Below are positions 1 through 8,483 of a stretch of 16,916 nucleotides of DNA, one piece after another. The notes under the pieces were generated by a model. It was not told where the DNA came from. It did not search any database and saw only the letters and a program-made list of their open reading frames with translations. The stretch spans positions 1-16,916 of the forward strand of contig CALBVA010000031.1 of assembly GCA_937969125.1 (NCBI GenBank). The letters run 5' to 3'. The first letter of the stretch is position 1, and the number at the start of each line of letters is the position of its first letter. Made by a program: the position numbers and the translations under genes. Source of the stretch: an uncultured Verrucomicrobiales bacterium. Its GTDB lineage: Bacteria; Verrucomicrobiota; Verrucomicrobiia; Verrucomicrobiales; Akkermansiaceae.

Positions 1-1316
1 AGGACGTAGCCCATGACCCAGTTGGTGAGCCAGGCCTCCAGTTCATCCCGCTCCATGAATGATCCTACCTTGTCGCGGACCATGCACTTCAGGTAGTGAG
101 CGAAGCGGCACGTGGAGAACATATAGGGGAGACGGCAGGAGAGAGCCTCATTGGCCGTAGCGTCTGCCTCCATATATTCGGTGGGCTTCTTGAGTGATTG
201 TGCTCCAAAGAAACAGGCGTAGTCGCTGTTCTTATAGTGGGAGAGAGGAATGAGTCCCAGATCCGCGAGTTCCTTCTCACGGCGGTCCGTGATTGCGATC
301 TCGGTGGGGCATTTCGCATCCACACCACCGTCATCGGTGGGAAAGAGGTGCTGAGGCAGGTTCTCGACGATGCCGCCGCTTTCCAGTCCACGAATAGTGG
401 TGGCCCAACCGCTTTCGTAGAAGGCGCGGTTGATATTGGCACCCATGGCGTAGGCGGAGTTCGACCAAGTGTATTTGGTGTGATCTGATCCATCGGTATC
501 TTCCTCGAAGTCGAAGGACTCTACCGGCTCGCCAGCAGATCCGTAAGGGACACGAGCAAGAACGCGGGGAAGAGTGATGCCGAGGTAGCGAGAATCCTCA
601 TCTTCACGGAGGCTCTTCCAGGCTGCAAATTCGGCAGTGTCCTGAGCCTTACGGAGGTCACGGGGATTATTCATCTCAGTCCAGCTTTCGAGGCCGACGA
701 GGCCTGGACCACCAGAGGCGATGAAGGGCGCATGAGAGGCTGCCGCGATCTTCGACATGCCGCGGAGGACTTGGACATCCTGACCGCCAGCTCCAAATTC
801 GTAGTCGCCGATGATACAGCCGAAGGGGGAACCACCCGGAACGCCAAATTCTTCTTCGTAGATCTTCTTAAAGAGAGCGGTCTGATCCCAACCAGCGCGC
901 TCCTTGCCTTTGAGCTGCTTGTAGATTTCCTTTTTGGAAATATTGAAAACCTTCACCTTCAGCTGATCGCTGGATTCGGTGCCATTAACCAAGTAGTGAA
1001 GACCACGCCAGGAACCCTCGAGCTTCTGGAAGTCCTCGTGGTGAAGAATGCTATTCAGCTGCTTCGAGAGGCGACGGTCAATCTCGGTGATGGTCGTTTC
1101 GATCTTATCAAGAACTTCCGGAGAGTCCTTGGACATGCCGTCGTAATCGGCGAGGACGTGCTCGAAAAGGGTCGCGACGGCATCCTGCATTTCGCGACGC
1201 GCTTCGTCAGACCGTGGTTTCAGGGAATCAACCACACCGAGCATCTGCTCAAGCGGGCTGGAGGTGGTAGTTTCGGTGGCACCGCTGCCGCCGCTTTTTT
1301 GTGCTTCTGCACTCAT
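1..1316 (-). CDS. tssC: T6SS contractile sheath large subunit TssC (VipB), 3' end cut by window edge
   Basis: TssC pairs with TssB to build the cytoplasmic contractile sheath around the Hcp tube. I translated the minus strand from the ATG at 1316-1314. It stays open to base 1, giving about 438 codons. The family is usually near 490-500 residues, so roughly the last 55 are off the edge. Family hallmarks are clear: LEGSWRGL (residues 99-106), PFGCIIGDYEFG (164-175), an AAASHAPFIASGGP block (191-204), and later ESGWATTIRGLESGG and RLPYMFSTCRFAHYLK. The first 20 residues are a Ser/Gly/Thr-rich leader. The start lies 30 bp after the tssB stop, and only a weak GGA stands upstream. Adjacency to tssB and the strong motif match make the identification secure. 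It is the last gene of the operon visible here. Confidence 0.96.
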   Translation of the reverse strand, partial: MSAEAQKSGGSGATETTTSSPLEQMLGVVDSLKPRSDEARREMQDAVATLFEHVLADYDGMSKDSPEVLDKIETTITEIDRRLSKQLNSILHHEDFQKLEGSWRGLHYLVNGTESSDQLKVKVFNISKKEIYKQLKGKERAGWDQTALFKKIYEEEFGVPGGSPFGCIIGDYEFGAGGQDVQVLRGMSKIAAASHAPFIASGGPGLVGLESWTEMNNPRDLRKAQDTAEFAAWKSLREDEDSRYLGITLPRVLARVPYGSAGEPVESFDFEEDTDGSDHTKYTWSNSAYAMGANINRAFYESGWATTIRGLESGGIVENLPQHLFPTDDGGVDAKCPTEIAITDRREKELADLGLIPLSHYKNSDYACFFGAQSLKKPTEYMEADATANEALSCRLPYMFSTCRFAHYLKCMVRDKVGSFMERDELEAWLTNWVMGYV

Positions 1317-1346
1317 GGTTCCGTAAATTTGGGTTGGTGGGGTTTT

Positions 1347-2102
1347 TTACGCCTCGGGAGTTTCCGGCTGCGCGGTATTCATTCCAGTGAGGGTCTCTTC
1401 GACTGACTTCTTATCGGCGAGGATGCTATCGAGCGCCTTTTGAGCGTCGCCTTTGCCATCGACCTTGATGAGAAGCTCTTTTAAGCGGGAGCGGGCATCG
1501 AGAAGCTTGGCCAATGGTCCCTTCTTCACGATGCGGAGAGTGGATTTATTCGGATCCTTGATGTTGGCCTGGATGCTGACTTCGATGTCGCCGGGTTTTT
1601 CGCCGATCTTGTAAGCGACAAACTCGCGGGTAAGGACATCAAGGGAAGCGACAGATTCACCGAAGGGGACGGAATCAGGATTCTCCGGATCAAAGAGATA
1701 TTTCCGATCATCCCCCTTCCCTTCCATAGTCATTCCGATTTCCATAATCTCGGCTCCGACCTTACGGGCGAACTCATCCGGACTGAGATCAGACATCGAC
1801 TCGAGGGTCACATCGACTCCGAGGCGGCCTTCGCCAGTGAGGAGATTATCCACCGCGAAGTTCACACGGGGCTTTTGATCCTTCATGAAGGTGTCAAAAT
1901 TCTCGGCGTCGACTTCGGAGAATTTCCGGTCGTCGATATCGGGGAGCTTGTCTGCATTAGCTCCGGAGAGGTCAGCCATAACCCCGGTGACCCAGGGAAG
2001 TTCCACTTTCCGGGTGGCATCTCCCACCTCGACGTCATATTCGATCTGCACGCGGGGTTTCCGCGGGAGCAGCTTCTGGGCACTGGATGATTTCTTAGCC
2101 AT
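1347..2102 (-). CDS. tssB: T6SS contractile sheath small subunit TssB (VipA), with an internal extension
   Basis: TssB interlocks with TssC to form the sheath. The N-terminal part matches the family: PRKPRVQIEYDVE (13-25), VELPWVTGVMADLSG (33-47), a DRKFSEVDAENFDTFM block (58-73), and NFAVDNLL followed by a beta-strand and SMSDLSPDEFARKV (102-115). The usual C-terminal helix (PLAKLLDARSRLKELL, 196-211) follows, but only after about 80 extra residues (116-194) that typical TssB proteins of roughly 165 residues lack. The protein is 251 residues long. The tail is Pro/Glu/Ala-rich (PETPEA). It starts 18 bp after tssA stops and ends 30 bp before tssC. No Shine-Dalgarno sequence is visible. The family call is secure; the role of the insertion is unknown. 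Confidence 0.93.
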   Translation of the reverse strand: MAKKSSSAQKLLPRKPRVQIEYDVEVGDATRKVELPWVTGVMADLSGANADKLPDIDDRKFSEVDAENFDTFMKDQKPRVNFAVDNLLTGEGRLGVDVTLESMSDLSPDEFARKVGAEIMEIGMTMEGKGDDRKYLFDPENPDSVPFGESVASLDVLTREFVAYKIGEKPGDIEVSIQANIKDPNKSTLRIVKKGPLAKLLDARSRLKELLIKVDGKGDAQKALDSILADKKSVEETLTGMNTAQPETPEA

Positions 2103-2120
2103 GATATTTAACTTATATGA

Positions 2121-3158
2121 TTAATCTTGATTGATTGACCCAAAAATTGAGTCAGCGTCGAAACTCTGTCGATTCAGGCCGAACTCGTCAATAATTTCAG
2201 TGAAATTCATATCAACAACTCGCTTCACGCGAACGAGAAGTTGAGGAACGGGACTGGAGGGCTCGCTGCGGGTGTAAAATCGGATGATGCGGTCGATGGC
2301 TTTGGCCACGTCGGCGCGGGAGTTAATCTCACCGTTCACGCGGATGACTCCTCCCGCAGCAGCGGTAGGAGAACCGGGAGCCGAGCCTTCTTCACCGGCG
2401 GCACCATTCTCTCCGGCGGCAGCGGTTTCTCCCTCCGGGTTCACTCCGGCGAGGAAGGTCTCCATATACCCAAGACGTTCTTCCAAAGCGGCAAAGGTGA
2501 CCTCGAAATCAGCCTCGATGTTTTCGAGATCTTTTTTCAGTGCCTCAAGAGTTTCGCGGACCTCGGCGAGGCTTTTCCCAAGATCATCGTAGAAGGTCGG
2601 CTCGCTAATGAGGGTCTCATTGATTGCCGCCTCGACCACACTGACCTCCGGCACTCCGGTGTCCTTGGAGGCCATAGCTTCTTTTAAGGTATAAGTCCCG
2701 GCCTGGCGACCGCTGGCCACGGTGAGATTGGAAATGGACTTCAGCATGTCCGCCGATTCGAAGAGGCGGAGGGCATCATCCCGTTCCCAAGGATCGCCGT
2801 CATCGAGGACGGGGTGAACTTCATCCCAATAACGCGCAAGGAGCTGGCGGACAAGAGTGAGACCATCCACGAGCCCACCGATTCCGGAGAGATTGACGTC
2901 GGCGAGAGTGGCGTAGTAGGCGAGGCTGAGATGCTTGGTCAGGCCGAAGTAGCTGATGACCTTTCCCAGGAAACTGGGCCAGTCACCATCGCTCTTCTCC
3001 TTCCGTTCACCCTCCTGGGTGCCCATATCCTCATCTCCAAAGATATCTTGAAGATCGGAATCGAGGAGACTCCCGTAGGCGTAGTCATCAAACTTGTTAT
3101 CCCCACAGGGAGGATTGTCCGAAACAGGGCTGAGGAGTTGTTCTAACGGAAGCGCCAT
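2121..3158 (-). CDS. tssA: T6SS sheath/tube assembly cap protein TssA (ImpA family)
   Basis: TssA proteins nucleate or cap the growing tail and coordinate tube and sheath polymerisation. The N-terminal ImpA_N domain is recognisable by its PPCG motif (16-19), the DW that opens the helical core (59-60), and VDGLTLVRQLLARYWDEVHP (97-116) followed by LDDGDP and an AL.LF motif. The middle (about 190-232) is a predicted coiled coil. It is followed by an Ala/Gly/Glu linker. The C-terminus carries the conserved GEINSRADVAKAIDRIIRFY and EPSSPVP (299-305) with a final MNFTEIIDEFG segment, as in TssA variants with a short C-terminal domain. Length is 345 residues. The gene lies 48 bp after the tagF-like gene and 18 bp before tssB. 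No Shine-Dalgarno site is seen before the ATG. Confidence 0.92.
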   Translation of the reverse strand: MALPLEQLLSPVSDNPPCGDNKFDDYAYGSLLDSDLQDIFGDEDMGTQEGERKEKSDGDWPSFLGKVISYFGLTKHLSLAYYATLADVNLSGIGGLVDGLTLVRQLLARYWDEVHPVLDDGDPWERDDALRLFESADMLKSISNLTVASGRQAGTYTLKEAMASKDTGVPEVSVVEAAINETLISEPTFYDDLGKSLAEVRETLEALKKDLENIEADFEVTFAALEERLGYMETFLAGVNPEGETAAAGENGAAGEEGSAPGSPTAAAGGVIRVNGEINSRADVAKAIDRIIRFYTRSEPSSPVPQLLVRVKRVVDMNFTEIIDEFGLNRQSFDADSIFGSINQD

Positions 3159-3206
3159 GTTGTGATTGAGAAATGGAATTTTGTGTGACGGGTCAATCTA
3201 AATTGA

Positions 3207-4229
3207 TCACTTGTTCGATAAACGATTCATAATTGAACCAAAGAAGCTCTTGCCTTTTTCCTTTGCTTCTGGGTCGGCCAGAATGAGCACCTGATTGAGC
3301 GGCTCGGTGGAAAAGGTGGCAATGACATCCTGAATGCGAGCACCGGTGTCATCGGGGATGTTGAAGGCGACATCCGTGACTAGAGCGACTTTCTTACGGG
3401 AGCACTTAAGATCCGCCACAAAACGCTCATGCATCCCGCCGACACTGAGATCAAAGTATCCCGCCCCGAGAGTCTGACACATGACGACAGTATAGCGTTT
3501 CCCGATTTGAGAGCGGAGGAGATTCAGGTAGGCGATTAAGCCCCCCTCCCCCATGTCCTCGACGAGTGGCAGACGGAAGGCGCGCGGCTCGGTGGCCGTG
3601 GGACGCCCCGGAAGGAAGTCCTTCAGATCAACAGAAACCCGATAAAGAAAGCGGTAGAGCCCTTCCTGCTGATCACCCATGGCAGAGCTGGAAAGAAACT
3701 GCTGTCGATCGACAATGGGCAGCCCGTCTTCCGGGAGCGGTCTGACTGATCGCATGGTCTTATCGATCATATCCGGGACGCGGTCGGCGAGGCGGCGGAC
3801 TTCCTCCTGACTCTCGGCTTCCTTAAATGGGGCTTCTAGCTCATCGAAGATCGCCCAGAGAGGTTCCAGAGAAAGTGGCAGGTGACCGGTGGCGACATGA
3901 ATGGCCGCGATGAGAGGATATTCCGACCGACCCCGCTGATCCTTACTCTGCCAGAGGACAGCCAAAAGAATACCATCTCCGGAGTGAACGAGCATGCGGT
4001 GTCCCCACTTCGGCACCTTGTCCTCGTCCGGCATTTCCTTCCAGAACCCAGAGTCAATGACGCCCCGGATGCCATCGAGATAGAGGCGTTTTTTAAATTC
4101 AATCAGGGTGGGGCTTTCCATGCCCTGATCGTCCATATGATCAGCCCAAGCCCGGTGCTTTCCGAAAAGCCCAAAGAAGGCCCGGCGGCCGCCGACTTTC
4201 TCAAAAAATTCTGGAGGTTCGCGGAACAT
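3207..4229 (-). CDS. tagF: TagF/ImpM-like T6SS post-translational regulator
   Basis: TagF proteins of characterised T6SSs repress assembly post-translationally, acting through the Fha protein. The N-terminal third resembles the TagF fold. FFGLFGKHRAWADHM (18-32) takes the place of the usual FYGKLPSRGDF-type opening, and DQRGRSEYPLIAAIHV (97-112) matches the DRVGRRFPL-type strand. The remaining 200 residues are less familiar, with a beta/alpha pattern (YTVVMCQTLGAGYFDLSVGG and KVALVTDVAFNIPD). I see no PP2C phosphatase metal-binding signature, so a TagF-PppA fusion is not supported. The ATG lies 3 bp after the tssM stop, which suggests translational coupling. Placement between tssM and tssA supports the call, but the similarity is distant and was judged by eye. 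An alternative is a lineage-specific T6SS accessory protein. Confidence 0.6.
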   Translation of the reverse strand: MFREPPEFFEKVGGRRAFFGLFGKHRAWADHMDDQGMESPTLIEFKKRLYLDGIRGVIDSGFWKEMPDEDKVPKWGHRMLVHSGDGILLAVLWQSKDQRGRSEYPLIAAIHVATGHLPLSLEPLWAIFDELEAPFKEAESQEEVRRLADRVPDMIDKTMRSVRPLPEDGLPIVDRQQFLSSSAMGDQQEGLYRFLYRVSVDLKDFLPGRPTATEPRAFRLPLVEDMGEGGLIAYLNLLRSQIGKRYTVVMCQTLGAGYFDLSVGGMHERFVADLKCSRKKVALVTDVAFNIPDDTGARIQDVIATFSTEPLNQVLILADPEAKEKGKSFFGSIMNRLSNK

Positions 4230-4232
4230 GGA

Positions 4233-7200
4233 TCATTCGGTCTTCATGAAGTCGTCCAACAGCATCAGGCTGGCAGGCCAGGTCTCGGGTTTGGCGACCC
4301 AGATATAGACATACTGGCTTCCATCACCGCCGGAGGGGTTGGTAAAGCGACGCCCAAATTTCCCATCACCAGTAGCTATGGCGCCATTGACAAACCACCA
4401 GACCATCTCCCAATCGCGAGCTTTCTCCGGGGCCAGCATGACCTGCCCTTCATCATCAATATCGAAATTCTTCACGGTGAGCTTGGCATCCACCGGGAGG
4501 AGCACATCGCTCTTAGCCGTAATCTCTGAAGCTGAGCCCAATTGAGGAGTCAAGTCGTGGGGCGTAGCAGAACCATCCTTGGCCACCTGCTGGATGATGA
4601 CCTTCGCGCTATACGAAAGGTCTCCGGTAGAAGCGTGGACGCGCCAACGCTTAGGCTGGATCCGATCTTCCGCCAAAGCATCCTCATCGAAGAGGTTGAT
4701 TCCCACCTGATAGACGCTGGTCAATTTAGCCGGCGTCCGATCTCCCAGTTTCTCCGTGAGGAATTTCACCATCAGGGTCATCGCGCCAGCTTCACGGGCA
4801 TTCAAAGGGAGGCGACCCTTGCGATTGTTGGTATCAAGAAGCGGGAAGGAAACCTTTTCCACAAAGGTTGTCTCCAGGTAGCGTTCGCAGCCGATGAGCA
4901 GCAGCCGATTTGCAAGGGCTTCATCGACCTTAAAGGCCTTGGCCATTTTCAAGCTATTCTCGATCTCAAGTCGGAGACTTTTGACCTGGTTGAGCTTGGT
5001 GGGATTGAACGGTTTCGCGACACCCTCGAAGTCAAACTGCACCCAGCCTCTGGCAAGCTTCGACAACTCTTCGTGGCTGCGATAAAGGGCGGCCCACTCG
5101 GTGAGTTCGGCCTGTTGTTGCTCCTCCAGTGAGGAGTCCTCCGAGGTGCTCGCTTCCCATTTTTCGATTTCCTTCGGGCCGATCGCTTCGAGCGTTTCGA
5201 GGAAATCATTGATGAGGGAAGTTGGGAAGCTGTCCTCTTCATCCTCGTCAGCAGCTTCCTTCTCGCCGTCGGTGAGTTCCTGAATGCGTGCCTGAAGAGG
5301 GATAAGGCGACCGGAAGCCGAATCGATCTTGTCCAACTGATCATCCAGCTCGTTTGCTCCGAGATCAGCAAGCTCAGCCCAAAGGCCATCAAATTCCTTC
5401 AGCTCTTTATAGAGGCCTTTATCACCACCAACCGAAAAGACTTCATCGAAAATTAGGACAAGGGCGGCCTTGTCATCATCAGTCATCAGGCTGCTCAATT
5501 TCACCCCGTCGGGGTAAGCGGCTTTGACGGACTCGAGGAGAGGAAGGGTAATGTCCTTTGCCTTGCCACGTTTGCCGCCCGGGAGCTTGAGATCGATATA
5601 ACTGAAGGAAGCGGCGAGCTCCTTGCGGAGACTATCATGATCCGAACCATCATAGAGACCCAGAAGTCCACGGATGGCCCGCTCGTCGGCACGATCAAGT
5701 CCGTTTTCCGCCCAGCCCGGACTGCGATTTTCCAGTCGCTCTACGAGGGCTGTCTTCAATGGACGAAGAATCATACCATCAACGGCGACGCGGTAGGCTT
5801 CCTTCCGGTCCTCTTGAATACCACCATCCATCCGGGTGGCGATGCCGAAGAGCCAACCCATTTTAGGAGGTCCATCGAGATCCGAAGCTCCAAGGCCTTC
5901 CAAAGTCTCCAGCATCTCGATGTGATCGGAAGACCACTTCCAGCTGTCGCCTTTTTCTTCAATGAGTCCCGCGAAGCCCTGGGTCTCGGAGCGATAATAT
6001 TCGTCGTTAAGAGTCTCCCAACGCTTGAGCTCGGCGGGCTTGCTCATACCGGTCAGGAAGCCGAGGCCGAGGAAGAGCATGAGAGCCGCAACAAGAGTGA
6101 CGGGAAACCAAAACTTCCAACCACGTAGCTTACTGGGGCTCTTACCCCGGCGGACGACGAGTCCCTTTTCGTGAAAGACTTTGTCCACAAAAAGATCCCG
6201 CAGGAAGAAGGTCTTATTCTTCGAGAGACTGAGGTCCTCATTCTGCTCCTGTAGCTGGTATTCATCGACGTCGATGCCGAGTGCTGCGGCCATCGCTCCA
6301 TCAAGCACCCCACCCTGCTGGAGGGATGAGGTAAAATAAACTCCACGCAAGAACGGTGGATCTCCGGACCATTGATCCTGACCAAAGACATGCTGGAGGT
6401 AGCGCTCCAGCTTCGGAGCCATCGCCTCGAGACTCTTGGGAAATTCGAAGAGGGAATCGACCGTTTCCAGCTGCGTTTTCATGCGGCTCTTCGGAACGGG
6501 ATCCTTCATAATGGCCATCCGACGCTTCCGCAGGCGCTCCGCCACATCGCGAAGATGGTCCCCAACAACCTTAGCCCGGACAGGCTGATCGAGAGGGTCG
6601 GGATTGGACCATCCGATCATCTGGTAACGCTCTTCGGGCTTCTCGATGGCATCGAAAAATTCACGGAATCCGACGACGAGGTCGGTCTTTGTCACGATAA
6701 TATAGACTGGGAAACGAACCCCCAACTCTGAGCGCAGGACCTCCATCTGGCGGGAAATCTGTCCCGCTTTCTGATCGATCTCGCGGTAGGACGCCTGATC
6801 TGCAGTGGGGTCAGCCTGTCCGGCGAGCGAGCTCGCTGGGATCACGAGACAGAGACCATTGATCGGACAGTCCGAGCGATTTTTAGTGAGCATCTGGAGG
6901 AATTCCTTCCAGAGCTTCTCGCTACCATCGTCAGCCTGTCCCTGATCATCCGAGTCCTTGAGGAAAAGGCGGCCTGCGGTGTCGATGATGACGGCATGAT
7001 TGGTAAACCACCAATGCATGCTCATGGTACCGCCGGAGCCCTGCCAGAAGCTCTGCAGCTTATCGGGGAAACCGATTTCACTACGGCGGATCATCTCGGT
7101 CTTTCCAGAACCGGCTTCACCGACGACGACATACCAAGGGAGACTATAAAGATCTTTGCCGTATTGGGAATAGATCTCAAGGCCACGCTGGAATTCCTGG

Positions 7201-7484
7201 CGCAGATCATCCATGCGCTGCTGGTCCTCGACACTTTTCGAAGCGCCTTGAACGGAGGAATTCCCCTCGACGTCCTCGGCGAATTTCTCCGCCTTCGCCT
7301 TCTTCTTCTTGTCCGCCATCATGGCGACCAGTGCTCCCACCACTCCGAGGACAACGTAGATGCCCATAAACCAGACGAGCATCTTAGGATTATTCATCCC
7401 CGCGATCATCACGACGGGGAGCATCAGAGCCATCACCGTCAAAACCCCCTTCAGGGAGCCGGACATACCAGATAAGAAATTCAT
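4233..7484 (-). CDS. tssM: T6SS inner-membrane core protein TssM (IcmF)
   Basis: TssM spans the inner membrane and connects the baseplate to the outer envelope. Two membrane segments lie near the N-terminus (about 13-30 and 34-56). They are followed by a cytoplasmic NTPase-like domain with an intact Walker A motif (GEAGSGKT, 122-129), a VIIDTAGRLF strand (165-174) and a TKTD motif (265-268). FLRGVYFTS (378-386) and FFLRDLF (426-432) are IcmF signatures. A third membrane segment (about 458-478) precedes a periplasmic part of about 600 residues that ends in a beta-rich segment (WWFVNG, then a YVYIWVAKP strand). The periplasmic part holds an acidic tract (DEDEED) near residue 740. The length of 1083 residues is normal for the family. 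The gap from tssL is 35 bp. Confidence 0.96.
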   Translation of the reverse strand: MNFLSGMSGSLKGVLTVMALMLPVVMIAGMNNPKMLVWFMGIYVVLGVVGALVAMMADKKKKAKAEKFAEDVEGNSSVQGASKSVEDQQRMDDLRQEFQRGLEIYSQYGKDLYSLPWYVVVGEAGSGKTEMIRRSEIGFPDKLQSFWQGSGGTMSMHWWFTNHAVIIDTAGRLFLKDSDDQGQADDGSEKLWKEFLQMLTKNRSDCPINGLCLVIPASSLAGQADPTADQASYREIDQKAGQISRQMEVLRSELGVRFPVYIIVTKTDLVVGFREFFDAIEKPEERYQMIGWSNPDPLDQPVRAKVVGDHLRDVAERLRKRRMAIMKDPVPKSRMKTQLETVDSLFEFPKSLEAMAPKLERYLQHVFGQDQWSGDPPFLRGVYFTSSLQQGGVLDGAMAAALGIDVDEYQLQEQNEDLSLSKNKTFFLRDLFVDKVFHEKGLVVRRGKSPSKLRGWKFWFPVTLVAALMLFLGLGFLTGMSKPAELKRWETLNDEYYRSETQGFAGLIEEKGDSWKWSSDHIEMLETLEGLGASDLDGPPKMGWLFGIATRMDGGIQEDRKEAYRVAVDGMILRPLKTALVERLENRSPGWAENGLDRADERAIRGLLGLYDGSDHDSLRKELAASFSYIDLKLPGGKRGKAKDITLPLLESVKAAYPDGVKLSSLMTDDDKAALVLIFDEVFSVGGDKGLYKELKEFDGLWAELADLGANELDDQLDKIDSASGRLIPLQARIQELTDGEKEAADEDEEDSFPTSLINDFLETLEAIGPKEIEKWEASTSEDSSLEEQQQAELTEWAALYRSHEELSKLARGWVQFDFEGVAKPFNPTKLNQVKSLRLEIENSLKMAKAFKVDEALANRLLLIGCERYLETTFVEKVSFPLLDTNNRKGRLPLNAREAGAMTLMVKFLTEKLGDRTPAKLTSVYQVGINLFDEDALAEDRIQPKRWRVHASTGDLSYSAKVIIQQVAKDGSATPHDLTPQLGSASEITAKSDVLLPVDAKLTVKNFDIDDEGQVMLAPEKARDWEMVWWFVNGAIATGDGKFGRRFTNPSGGDGSQYVYIWVAKPETWPASLMLLDDFMKTE

Positions 7485-7519
7485 GGGTTGTTAAAGTCGT
7501 TCACCAATTTCGCCCCGCA

Positions 7520-8461
7520 TCACTCGGCCTGCTCGGTGGTGTTTCGCAGATCATTAAGGAAGGATTCCAGTTTCTGCTTCTGGTTTCCATAAAGCCAAAA
7601 ATATCCCAGCAGCAGGGACATTCCGAGGCAGAGAATTCCACAAATGACCATAAGGGGGCGATCGCGGGCTGGAGCCACGAAGTCCCGGCGGTCTGTGTGG
7701 TCATAAACCTCCGGGGTCACCCGGCCTCCGGGATTGGAGTCGATGTATTCACGGATGCGTGGATACATTCGCCCCATGTAATCGCGGAGCACGCCGTCAT
7801 TGTCAGGCGAGGACTTGCTATACTGCCCTCGAAATCCAGTGGAGAGGGCATTGTAAAAAAAGGTCAGGCGATCATTGGCCAACTTATCACCGGCATCGAT
7901 CTCAAGGGTTTTATCCAGCTCGTGGAAGACCGCTTCATCTCCAGTGAGAATGCCGCCGTCATCGTCATCAGCATCCTCACCGAGACGGTTCTTATTCCAG
8001 TCCCTCTTCAGCGAAGGGAAGAGATCGGACGAACCAAAGAGGTAATCCACATACCATTGAAAAGAAGGTAGGAGTTTCTCGAACTGCTGCTGCATTGCCG
8101 GGCTCTTCCGGCAGCGGTCGCGGATATCATTAATCGTCTCCTCCACCTCGCGATGGACGCGGGAAAACTCTGGATCCCGTCCTTCACGAACCTGCCGGTG
8201 CAGCTGGCAAACCAGAAGAAAGAGGGGCTCCACCATCTCGGGCACATTGGAGGGAACCCCCGCTCCCGGAGGGCCATTGTAGCTCTCGGCGGGAGGTGCG
8301 GCAGAAGAAGGCACCTGCCCGGGGTGGTCGAGCGGCGCGGATCCCGCCCCCCAAAAAGCATCACCACCAGCGGGAGGTGGCGGAGAGTCCGAAGGCGCAG
8401 GTGCCGCACCCCAGGGATTTCCATCGGCCGGCTCCGATCCTTTTTTCTTCTTACCGAACAT
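7520..8461 (-). CDS. tssL: T6SS inner-membrane protein TssL (DotU family)
   Basis: TssL forms the membrane complex with TssM and contacts TssK. After a basic start (GKKKK) comes a Pro/Gly/Ala-rich, low-complexity region (about 10-75). The cytoplasmic DotU helical domain follows, opening with MVEPLFLLVCQLHRQVREG (76-94). It contains the conserved FFYNALSTGFRGQY (201-214). An acidic DADDDDGG loop lies between. A single membrane segment (269-292) comes near the C-terminus, leaving a tail of about 21 residues in the periplasm. The protein is therefore tail-anchored, with no OmpA-like peptidoglycan-binding domain. Any peptidoglycan attachment must come from another protein. The gene starts 22 bp after tssK stops. 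No Shine-Dalgarno sequence is seen before the ATG. Confidence 0.93.
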   Translation of the reverse strand: MFGKKKKGSEPADGNPWGAAPAPSDSPPPPAGGDAFWGAGSAPLDHPGQVPSSAAPPAESYNGPPGAGVPSNVPEMVEPLFLLVCQLHRQVREGRDPEFSRVHREVEETINDIRDRCRKSPAMQQQFEKLLPSFQWYVDYLFGSSDLFPSLKRDWNKNRLGEDADDDDGGILTGDEAVFHELDKTLEIDAGDKLANDRLTFFYNALSTGFRGQYSKSSPDNDGVLRDYMGRMYPRIREYIDSNPGGRVTPEVYDHTDRRDFVAPARDRPLMVICGILCLGMSLLLGYFWLYGNQKQKLESFLNDLRNTTEQAE

Positions 8462-8483
8462 TTTGGTGGGGGGAATTCTAACC

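Noticed and set aside
732..1406. A 224-codon plus-strand ORF antisense to tssC and the end of tssB
   Set aside because: It overlaps the strongly conserved TssC frame on the opposite strand, has no recognisable domain, and its composition is what the complement of a coding region gives.
3194..3207. Small inverted repeat tcaat/attga between the tagF-like gene and tssA
   Set aside because: A 5-bp A/T-rich stem with no U-tract cannot be called a terminator, and the operon clearly continues.
3207..4229. TagF-PppA fusion (phosphatase domain in the C-terminal 200 residues)
   Set aside because: No PP2C metal-binding aspartate motifs such as DGxG are visible in that part.
3882..4529. A 215-codon plus-strand ORF antisense to the tagF-like gene and the end of tssM
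   Set aside because: It spans two well-supported minus-strand genes and shows no domain; judged a shadow ORF.
5637..6128. Plus-strand ORF inside tssM
   Set aside because: It is opposite the IcmF frame, which has full-length family signatures; no independent evidence of coding.
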